From NCBI GenBank assembly GCA_032622095.1, contig CP136065.1:216856151-216920150 (forward strand): a stretch of 64,000 bases of DNA, given 5' to 3'. Position 1 is the first letter of the stretch. Each line of letters opens with the position of its first letter. Made by a program: the position numbers and the translations under genes. Source of the DNA: Siphonodentalium dalli. Its lineage: Eukaryota > Mollusca > Scaphopoda > Gadilida > Siphonodentaliidae. This document shows positions 46,201 through 58,200 of the stretch, piece after piece. The notes under the pieces were generated by a model, which worked only from the letters and a program-made list of their open reading frames with translations, did no database searches and was not told where the DNA came from.

Positions 46201-49200
46201 TTCTTGATCAATGATTGTGTTTCGTCAGTGTTTAGCTCGGACTTGATACTGGACCCAGTGAGTCCCAACAATCCTCAGGCTGACTCTGTCAAACCATAAC
46301 CTCATTCTATACCATTACATAGAAATAAATTTTGAACAGATTTCATTTTGACTATCGGCACAATGATTGCCGAAATATCCATGTCAATGTTCATTCCCAA
46401 GTTACGATTGTCAATTGCTGGGCTGATACCAGCCAATGGCCAATTACAATTATCAATTCCACTCTGTAGCAATACCACTCTTTCCATGCAAGTTGCAAAT
46501 TCAATTATAATGTGCTTTGTCAGTAATTATTCACTATTTTAGGAAAGCAAGCGGACATCTGAATCCATGAGGAGTAGATACTTAAAGACCATTCTCCCGA
46601 ATATACGTAAATATGACATATCAGGCCAAAAGAAAACCATACTTACTGGAGATCCTTATTACAGAGGTTTGTTTCATTTTTTGAATATTTCATTACACAG
46701 TAATATGATATTTACCGCTTAGTAATTCCACAGTAATATGATGTTTACCGCTTAGTAATTCCATAGTAATATGATGTTTACTGCTTAGTAATTACACAGT
46801 AATATGATGTTTACCACATACTAATTCCACAGTAATATAATAATGTTTACCGCTTAGTAATTCCACAGTAATATGATGTTTACCACTTAGTAATTCAACA
46901 GTAATATGATCATGTTAACTGATTAGTAATTCCACAGTAATATGATAATATTTACCGCTTAGTAATTCCACAGTAATATGATAATGTTTACCACATGCTA
47001 ATTCCACAGTAAAATGATGTTTATCGCTTAGTAATTCCACAGTAATATGATAATGTTTACCACATGCTAATTCCACAGTAAAATGATGTTTATCGCTTAG
47101 TAATTCCACAGTAATATGATAATGTTTACCGCTTAGTAATTCCACAGTAATATGATAATGTTTACCGCTTAGTAATTCCACAGTAATATGATAGTTACCG
47201 CTCAGTAACTACTAGGTAATATGTTTACCACTTAGTAATTCCACAGTAATATGATAATGTTTACCACTTAGTAATTCCACAGAAATATGATAATGTTTAC
47301 CACTTAGTAATTACAAGGTAATATGATGTTTACCAATTAGTAATTCCACAGAAACATGATAATGTTTACTGCTTAGTAATCCCACAGTAATATGATAATG
47401 ATTACCACTTAGTAATTCCACAGTAATATGTTTACTGCTCAGTAACTACACAGTAATATACAAGGTAATATGATGTTTACTGCTTAGTAATTCCACAGCA
47501 ATATGACATTTACCACATACTAATTCCACAGTAATATGATAATGTTTACCGCTTAGTAATTCCACAGTAATATGATGTTTACCACATACTAATTCCACAG
47601 TAATATGATAATGTTTACCGCTTAGTAATTCCACAGTAATATGATGTTTACCGCTTAGTAACTACTAGGTAATATGATGTTTACCACTTAGTAATTCCAC
47701 AGTAATATGATGTTTACCGCTTAGTAATCCCACAGTAATATGTTTACTGCCTAGTAATTCCACAGTAATATGATAATGTTTACTGCTTAGTAATTCCACA
47801 GTAATATGATGTTTACCGCATAGTACTTACAAGGTAATATGTTTACTGCTTAGTAATTCCACAGTAATTTGATAATATCTACCACTTAGTAATCAACAGT
47901 AATATGATGTTTACCGAAAACATAATGCCGGGAATATATTTCTTAGTTGTTATCTTTTCCTTAATAATGTACTTCACTGTAGGTGATTGTCCCAACTCCA
48001 AATTGCATGCTTTTCTCTGACTTTTGTGAGCCGATATCGCAATAAACATCAAATTATTTACCCATGAAAATGCCATTATTGTATGCGACGTGAAGCAAAA
48101 TCGCTCACTAATTCACTTAAATTGTGAAATTTCAAGTTGGGACCTTCACCAGTGAAGTACATTATTAAAGGTACTCAATCCGATCAGATGGTCCAAAATT
48201 ACTATTTCTTTGGCTTCGGGGTAAAAAATATTTGATTCGAGTCAAGGAAAATACCCATCAAAGCTCAGTGATCAGACATCAATTTTTGAAGTTTGTTATT
48301 TCAATTGTTTCTGGGCCAGAAACACGAGATCAAACAGACTGTCTTGCAGATAAAGATGGATACCTCTAAAATCAAGTGGTAATTATATAATGTTTACCGC
48401 TTAGTAATTACACAGTAATATGATGTTTACCGCTTAGTAATTCCACAGTAATATGATAATTTTTACCGATTTGCTGAAGAAATGTCCAATAGTTCAAACA
48501 ATTTAGAGTTATGACAGGTTATGAGGCTGAATTTGGCTCCAAATTTACAAATTTGAACAATTTGGGACTGCATACCAGCTTTTCTGTTGAATCCTGAACA
48601 ACGATTAAATGGGGTATCAATGTCTTGAATATCAGTTAACAAGGGAGAATTAATCCTGCGTACCATTTTAAAATCACCCAAATTTATTTTTTACTCTATG
48701 TGTGACAAGAATAGTGTTAATTAACCCTTTCGTGACGGGAGCTGCTCCATTATGGAGCCTCGCACCCTGGCTTACAAGGTCAAGGTAAATATTGTTAGGC
48801 CAATGCATTCTCTTATATATGCAAGGCTCCCTATAGGAGACTCACATATATAAGAGAATGCATTGTCACAGGGTTTTCGCAAAATTTGGAACCTGTCATG
48901 GAAAGGTTAACCTCTCACACATGAATGGATGGTCAGATGATGCTAGCACACGGTAGATAGAGGAACAGCCTATAGATTCCGTTCATTTCATGTGAATGCC
49001 CAAGGCTTTTTTGAGAGAGGGACTTCATGTGTTTATATATCTGTTCTATGATGTAAGATATAGTTTCAGTGCTTGACTTTACTCTCATCTGTCTAAAATG
49101 ATTAATCTTCTATATTTGTTTACAGAGGCTGAACAACTTCAGAAGAACAAAAGCCCAGTTAAAAGCCCAGTTAAAAGCCCAGTTAAAAGTAGTATTATCA

Positions 49201-52200
49201 AATTCCCTGCAAGATCAAGAGAGAAGAAACATTTTCAGGAGGTTAGATTACAGTTTAATATTATATCATACAATAGTTTAAAGGTACACAATCTGATTTC
49301 ATGGTCTCTGTCTCATCCAGTTACAACAACAACAACGAAATTTCACCAAAAGCCGATTTAGTTATCTAAATTAGTGTATTACCAATAAATAGGCTACTCA
49401 CAACGTAACCAAGCATGATATCATATTTGCCGTAAAAGTCCTATAATAATGTTTTATTCTTGATGGTTTGTATGACAAGCAAGTGTGGTTTGCAACTTCC
49501 ATATATGGTGATTCCTAATTCAAATTGGAATCCCCCCCCCAACAAGTGTTGTCACGAATGTAAACACATTAGTATGTCCATTTGTAACCAGCATGGTGTC
49601 ATATAATACATGTTACCTGTTCTGCTGACAGTCCTGATCATTCTTAGAAATTTGACATTTATTGCAAAGAATGATCAAAAGAAAATGTTAACATCTCCTA
49701 TTGCACTTGCCATAACGATGTTCAATGTATATTTACATGGATAAAACATGATTTCCGATTCATAACAATGTTCAATGTATATTTGCATGGATAAAACATG
49801 ATTACCGATTCATAACGATGTTCAATGTATATTTGCATGGATAAAACATGGATTTAAAAGTAAACATTTTGTCCACATTTTTTCAACTCAGGGGTTTGTT
49901 AACCATTCCTAGTTAAAATGGGAATATACCATATAGTTCAGTGGGCAAGATACTTCTAGGAGATATATATTTTACTTATTTTACAGAAAAATATTGTATT
50001 TCTTCACTATCTAGTCAGGTGAACCCTCTTTAGGGAACAATGACAGTGCAGCCTGCCAGATTGATGAATATGTCAGTGCTGATGATACACTGAACAGGTC
50101 ACTGAGAACGTCGACAAATGATGGATATGTCAGTGCTGATGATGCTCTGAACAAGTCACTGAGAAGATCGGCAAAGAAATCACCAAAGGACGATCAGAAA
50201 GCAGCAAATGAAGGTATCTGTCATATCAGCTATAACTTCAACAGTTTCACAATACATGTAGGTATACAGGTCATGAAATAGTTGTCGGTCGGTAAATAGT
50301 GGTCAGTCACCAGGACGAGGCTTTTAGTGGGCAATCTGAAATTGGTGGGAAAGATGCTATTGCATTGCATTTTGAAAGGGATATTTTGTTATTAATATTA
50401 GGGCCTAAGGTCCAGCTAAATGACAGTGCAAACACATGGAAATGCGTAAATAATCATATGTGCAAAAGTTATTCTCAGAGGTTTTTTCCATACAACTTGT
50501 TCAAATATTAGGGAATTTTTAGTGTGATTGCACCTGCAATACATCACTTGCTTAACAGTGTTCAGGCTGGGCCGAAAAATATTTTGGCCTTATGAAATTT
50601 TGTTTGGCCACATTAAAAACACTTTGGCCAAATTAAAAAAACTTCTCATTTTCTGGGCTCACAATTAATGACTAAAATTTGTTTTAATTCATTTGTTACT
50701 CAGGATAAAACCATAATTTAAACAACACGAAAACAACTAGAACCTAATATTATTCGAACACAGGTATGCGTTATACATCCACTTAACCAAGTGCTAATTA
50801 GCTCTATGATGCTCGTCACCGTGTTCGTCAACTAATTAGCTCTATGATGCTCGTCACCGTGTTCGTCAACTAATTAGCTCTATGATGCTCGTCACCGTGT
50901 TCGCCATCTAATTAGCTGTGTTAGTTATCACTGCTATTTTGGCGAAGATAAAAAATACGGTTGCCTATGATTATGAAGTGATAACTGTCATCTATGTGTT
51001 GGATTAAAACCGGTACCATTTAAAGCCAGGTTGTTGTTATTGTTAATCACTAGCTAGCTGGGAGGCAAATTATAATGCCATTGAGTAGTGCTGTTCGCTG
51101 GTCCATCAAATTATGGGACAATGCATTATAAACATATTATATTTTACCGACTGCCCAATCAACAAAAAATTACATAACGAGTGCATTGATTAAATCTTTT
51201 CAAATTGTCGAAGTGTTTTAAAGCCAATATTAAATGAAGAGTTTGGTTAAATGTTAAAGCTTAACTTCAATTTTCATGGTTTGATGTTTCCGAAGTACGA
51301 AACCCGCATGTTCAAGACCGATGAATCGGCTCGCCATCTAATTTCGTTGAGCTATTTAGCGCTTTTGAATTAGATTTCCTTTTTCATTTGGGGTAAAAAA
51401 AAACTTTGGCCAAAAGTTTGACCAAATGAAATTTGTTTTGCCCATTTTCAAAAAAATTTGGCCAATCTTGGTACCGACAGTACGAACACTGTTGCTTAAC
51501 ATATGCTTAACATAGTTACCCATTACAGTAATGAATTTGAAATATGAGTCAGGTTTGTTTGAGGAGCATTAAACGTACCACAGTTATTTTGCACCGATTA
51601 AACATTTTCCTGACAGATTGAACACAAATAAAAGAGGTTGCATGCGCAGGGTTTTTGGAACCATTTGCACAGGCCTCAGGAATGGGAATTTGACTTTGTG
51701 TGGCCGTATGCATATATAATGTGATTCGTCGTGAGCTTTTCATTGCTGAATGAATACTCCCAATCAATTATAAAAGTATACATTGGAGTGGTATATTTTT
51801 CTTTGTGTTCAGATACAATAAGCAGATATCAGGCAGAGAATACCTTACCTGGATTCATTTGTAGGGATGCCAGTTAATAAGTTCAAAATACAATAATACC
51901 CTAATTAATCGACTTCTTAACCACAGCAGAATTATGGGTAACTTTTCAGGATTTAGTCGGAAATATGGCAACAAGCCATATTTCCGACTAAATCCTGAAA
52001 AGTTACCCATAATTCTGCTGTGGTTAAGAAGTCAATTAATTAGGGCATTACTGTAAATGGAAATAAAGTATCTACTCATCAGCGATTGTTCAGTTAAAAA
52101 TGGTTAAACACTTCGTCATTTATTTTCCAGAGATTTCCGAACCAAGAGATGCTGATTCCCAAAATAAAAGGAAAAGTAGTGTGCCGGAGTCTGGAGAATT

Positions 52201-55200
52201 CTTAACAAATAGTCAGCTAGAACAGCTGACCAGTGAATCAATGCATGAAGAAAGTGTGCAGCAAAAGGATTCTAGACATGATACATCTGTGCAGATTTCT
52301 TATAACAATGGATCTTCTGAAAAAGTGAAAAATAATACACCAAAGAGGACTGATGCATCACATAGGACTCGATTAAGTACAGGACTAAGTAACATTTCAG
52401 ACATATCAATTGATACGGTCAGGACACAAGACAAAAGTAGCAGTAAAACAACGGGAAATGTAGCCAGCAAGACTGCATCAGGACTTGCACTTTCTTCTAA
52501 AATAGGGAATAACACACAGTGCACACCTCATAAGCAAACAGCTATTAACATTTCTAGTCAGCATGATAACTTAGAAAAGGATACAGATATTGGAGATGAC
52601 GATGGTGAAATCATGCCTGTTGTGAATGAGGTTTTTTCTAGTACTCCTAATGATAAGCATTTGCCAAAGGAAAAGACGAACAGTCTGGAAAATATCTGTT
52701 CTTTGAGTGAGGTTTTACCAAGCACTTCCACATATATACAGTCACCAGGAGAAAAAGTCACTGGTTCAAAAGACTCTGTTGGTGCTAATTCTGGAAATCC
52801 CCAGGTAAGGCCTCCCTGGTCTGATGAACTGACTTTCAAATTGAATTTGAATTGCAAGGAAAGTCAGATGACCAAAGATCGTAAATTTATTGGCAATAAC
52901 AGCCCTCGTACTTCTGTCAGTGGCAGCTTATGCCTGAACATGGCTGAGTCACCCAGTCCAACTAGAAGGAATGCTCTGGCAAATAACGGCAACAATCATG
53001 ATGGTCGTCCCATTAAGGACTCAGGTGGAAATAATGAGACAGTGATGAGGGAGGTCACATTTGATATAGCAAATGACGGCAGCACCGTGGTTGGACGATC
53101 TGATGGTATAGATATCCAGGTGAGAAATTATCATGTTATGTCATGTGGAAGAGTACGCTCAGTCAGTGGTATGGTCAACAATAGTGGAGAAAATATATGT
53201 GCCATTGAACTGAGATCATTTCACTTTAAATATCAAATCAAAGTTTGCATGTTGTATGTCAAATATTTAAATATAAAGCACTGCAATGCAAATTATAAGT
53301 CAACCCTTTCGTGACTGGCGATTCCTGAAATTTTGTGAAAACCCTGTGCCAATGCATTCTCTTACATATGCGAGTCTGCCATAGGGAGCATCACATATAT
53401 AAGAGAATACATTGGCCTAACAATAGGCTTGCCGCGATTTTGAGAATAATCGAACAATCGTTTATAATTAGTGGTGCCGATTAATCGATTTTCATTTTGC
53501 ACCGTATTTATAGCACTAATCTAACCCAGAAACCCACCCACGCAAACATTTGTGACAATGTAACTTTCAGTTGCGGCGTCTTTTGAGGTCGGGCCGACAG
53601 AGTAATCTAGTTCCGTCTTGGTTTCACGTCACGGCGGTTTTTCATTTAATGTGCCGACGCATGTGTATACTCCGCGGAAAAACTTGTATTCATGAATAAG
53701 AATATTGACAATCGAATGAATTGAGAGATTCCCGACTTTGAATTTAGGCACGATCCCGAACTTCAAATTCAATTAATGCACGATCCCAAATTCACGAACA
53801 GTCTCACGAAGCACGTGGCCCGACGAGAGTTGGGAGTATTTTTCCGATTTTTTCTTTCAATTTGTTTAACCCTTTACCCAACAAACCGGCCAAAACCGGC
53901 CAAATAAAGCTTCAACAGCCTAAAATATCTTCGGTCTGTCTTAATAGAACCATACAAATATGGATATCATTGGAACCGGCTCCTTGACCACATTGTGATA
54001 GTTACAGTTATGCCCTGTGCCAATGCATTCTCTTATATATGCGAGTCGACCATAGGTCGCCTCGCATATATAAGAGAATGCATTGGCCTAAAAAAAATCT
54101 TTTTTTAACACTTTTTACCATTTTTTCTTACATTCTTTAACAATTTTATAATTTTTAATGTGTTAAGCCAATGCATTCTCTTATATATGCGAGGCGACCT
54201 ATGGTCGACTCGCATATATAATAGAATGCATTGGCACAGGGCCGTTCTGTTGGGTAAAGGGTTAATCAAAATGATTTCTGAATCTGCTTAGTGCTTACAT
54301 AAAGTTCATAAACTACGAGTAATTATTTTGTTTGTATTGTTTAATAGAAGCATTTGAATTTATATGGGAGCAAATTCTCAGAACTAATGCCCTTCATTTC
54401 CGATGTGCGGTGCCCGTAAAACGGGAGTTATACTTACCTTCTTACACTTACCAGACGCACCTCTTAATAGTCTCTTTTTTGGCATCTATTTACTACAAAT
54501 TAAATCTGAGATTTAATTTCATGGGTAGAAAAATCGATTAATCGTCGATTATAGCCACTGATTAATCGATTTTGAAAATCCAAAATCGCGGCAAGCCTAC
54601 CTAACAATATTGACCATGTAAGCCAGTGCATTTTCTTATATATGTGAGGCTCTCTATGGGAGACTCGCATATTTTTAAAAATGCACTGGCATGGGATGTT
54701 TAATGCTGCACCAGCGCGGCTCCCGTCATGAAAGGGTTAACTCCATTACCGGTAACTTCGAGGTTTAATAACTGGATGTTGATTTGAACCTCTGAGGTGT
54801 TCAAAACATGACATCCAGGTCTTAAATCTGTATGTACCCCACAATATAGCCAAAGATAATGATTCATTTTGTCACCAACAACCCTGTGCCAATGCATTCT
54901 CTTATATATGCGAGTCGACCATAGGTCGCCTCGCATATATAAGAGAATGCATTGGCCTAACATATTTTATTTTATTTTTTATAATTGTTAAAAAATGTAA
55001 GAATAATGAATAAAATGATGAAAATTTGTTAAAGAATGTAAGAAATAATGATAAAAAATGATAAAAATTGTTAAGAATGTAAGAAAAATTGATAAAGAAT
55101 GTAAAAACAAAAATGACAAAAATGATAAAATTGTCAAAGAATATAAGAAAAAATTATAAAAATTCTTATAGAATGTAAGAAAAAAGTATAAAAAATCTTA

Positions 55201-58200
55201 AGATGTATGATGTAAGATTTTTCTGTGTTATTTTATCCGATCCTCATGTTCACATCAATATCATTAAGAATATGAGAGCCGATTTAACTCCCCAATGTTT
55301 TATGTACATGCTTTTAACTTTTAGAGACTCTGCTGCCCCAGGTGACTGAGGACGTTGTATCCAATTAGATTGCATGTTACAACCCTACATCGGGACAAAT
55401 ATAAATGTGTTCTTTCAGGGTTTCTACTTGGCCGGTGGGGAAGTGGTTCATAAAAAGGGACCTGGTTTTTGGTGCAAAAAAAAGAAAAGAAGAGGGAATG
55501 TAAATCAATATAAAAAGAGTTGTTTTGTATAGGTTCGGCTATGTATTTGATTTCAGATCACTGGCCACAAACCGTAACATATCATAGAGAAGTGGCCGTC
55601 TGTGTTCTACCATTCTCTATTTAAATTTCATCTGACACAAATACAAACTTAACTTTCCGCATTAAAAGTATGATTTTGGCGAGAAAGACCATGTGGCCGA
55701 CAAGTTGCAGGAAACACATGGCTTGTGTGCAGACAAAGTTGAACATAAATTTCATATATTTTTGAGCTATTTTGTGGTATGTACTGTACCATAAATCAAT
55801 CATCTGTTAATTCCATCCACATATTTCTGTCAGAAAATTATGAATTTAAATGGGAATGCATAATCGTGTGCCATGAATATTAACTTTGATAAAATAGTCC
55901 CATTGACAATTTTATAAATAGTAATTCTGCGCTCATGATTAGAATGATCTGATATTACCATGACATATATCTTGATAAGGGTTGTCTTCTGTTCATACTA
56001 ATAGATGATAAATTCAGTGAAATATATACATTTTATGGAAATAGCATGTAATCAGGTGTTAAGTGGTGTGATTTTCAAATTGCGGCGGTAATTTATAGCC
56101 GAATACAACCACCCAGCTCTATTCTCTGGTGCAAGGAAATAGTGGGTTTTTTTTCTGCATACTACATACGATGGGCCAAAACCATGGTCCTATCCTAGTT
56201 TCTATGGATCCTACATTTTAACCCTAGTGGAAACCCTGGTTGTTTATCAAGCCTGCAAATCGTGTCTGTCATTTGCAGAATGAGGTCCACAGAGGTTGAA
56301 TTGGGTAACGCTATCCTACATGGTGGGATAGCATTACCAAATTCACTCTCTGGGAACCTCATTCTGCTTAGGCCTCAACTGCTATGGGAGACATATGCTC
56401 GGATTGAAGTTCCCAAATGGTGAATATTGCTATGGGAGACCTAGTATCAGATTGAGTTCCTCAGTTGAAGTTGCCCATTATTATATAGATAATGAATGGC
56501 TTGGAGTTGACTATGCCAAAATAGTGGTCCTCGAGGAGGAATAGTCCACGAGCCGCAGGCGAGTGGACTATTCCTCCTCGAAGACCACTATTTTGGCATA
56601 GTCAACGACAAGACATTCATTGTTTATTATATTATATCGAACATTTGTGCCAATTCTCACACAATTTCTGAGTCTGATTTTGTCACATAATTTTATTTAC
56701 CTTGAATTTTGGAAATCGGTCTCAGATTTTATAATTTACGGCAATATTTTGACGATGGCAGGGGAGCACAACTATGTTATTAGTTACATCTAACAGCATT
56801 TCTTCATGATTCATTTCTATAAATACGTCATTAGCAATTTTGGCGAAATTTTGGAAGTCAACTTGTTTAACTTCGATTAACCGGAAAAGAAATTATAAAT
56901 AACGTCCACTGCAATTGTCATTGCAAAATTAGGACTAACCGCTTGCCAACTAAACGGACAAACTATGAAATACATTGGCTTGATATCATCAGACATTTGT
57001 AAGATCATTGCAATTCATCAATAAATCTAATGATATACCGATATTGCAACAAATATCACACAAGGTATAATTTAAGATTTGCCGTATCTTCAGGCGGCAG
57101 CCCGATTTCACGAAATGAGTTTGTTACTATAAATAGAAAAAGAATAGTAGGCATGTAGGAATCCTTCTGGGGTACTATCGTAAAATAGTATAGCAGTGTG
57201 CAGCCAATGAGAATGCGAGAAAGTCACGTGAGATATAATAAATATATATATTATATCTCACGGAATTTTCTCGCATTCTGATTGGCTACACACTGCTATA
57301 CTATTTTACGATAGTACCCCAGTAGGATTCCTACATGCCTACTATTTTTCTATTTATAGTAACAAACTCATTTCGCAAAATCGGGTTGCCACCTGAAGAT
57401 ACGGCCAATCTTAAATTATACCATGTGTGATATTTGTTGCAATATCGGTATATCATTTGATTTATCGGTGAATTGCAATGATCTTACAAATGTCCAATCA
57501 TATCGAGCCAATTATGTATTTAATAGTTTGTCCGTTTAGTTGCCAAGCGGCCAGTCCTAATTTTGTAATGCCAGTGGACGTTATTTATAATTTCCTTTTC
57601 CGTTTTAATCGAAGTTAAGTTAACTTCTAACATATTGCAAAAATGTCTTTGCTAATGACGTATTTATAGAAATGAATGCATGAATCATGAAGAGATGCTG
57701 TTAGATGCAACAAATAACATAGCTATGCTCCCCTGCCATCGTCAAAAGATTGCCGTAAATTGTAAAATCTGAGACTGATTTCCAAAATTCAAGGTAAATA
57801 AAAATGTGACAAAATCAGAAATTGTGTGAGAATTGGCACAAATGGTCGATATAATATAATAAATAATGAATGTCTTGTCGTTGACTATGCCAAAATAGTG
57901 GTCCTCAAGGAGGAATAGTTTACTCGCCTGCGGCTCGTGGACTATTCCTCCTCTCGGACCACTATTTTGGCATAGTCAACGACAAGACATTCATTATCTA
58001 TATAATATAGTCACCTCGACTATGCATTTTATTTTCTGCAAATGTAAGACAGACTATTTGCAGGCTTGTTGTTTATAATTACAGGTTAAAGAGAACAACT
58101 TTGAGTTCATTTCTAGTGACGAGGATGACTTCGACCGGTATCTTTATCACATGGTACAGCAAACAACAAAACGAATTAACCTTCTCACAAAGTCACTGTC

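Larger units (their letters stand above)
53304..54736. mobile_element. P2 piggyBac-like MITE, outermost of a triple nest
   Basis: Ends CCCTTTCGTGACTGG and CCCGTCATGAAAGGG, right TTAA at 54737-54740, left mutated to TCAA (53300-53303). Split by the hAT at 53424-54599, which in turn holds P1. Confidence 0.8.

Noticed and set aside
46915-47634. Reverse-strand open frames with repeated ELLSGKHYHITV-like peptides
   Set aside because: They are the translation of the intronic minisatellite, whose unit happens to lack stops; there is no homology and the TERF2IP intron is on the opposite strand.
46700-47925. CRISPR-like regularly spaced repeats
   Set aside because: Units are contiguous without unique spacers and the sequence is eukaryotic.
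52100-53119. Taking the long frame at 52100 as an independent gene
   Set aside because: It begins inside the intron; the acceptor at 52129-52130, the phase match with exon 8 and the donor at 53120 make it an internal exon of TERF2IP.
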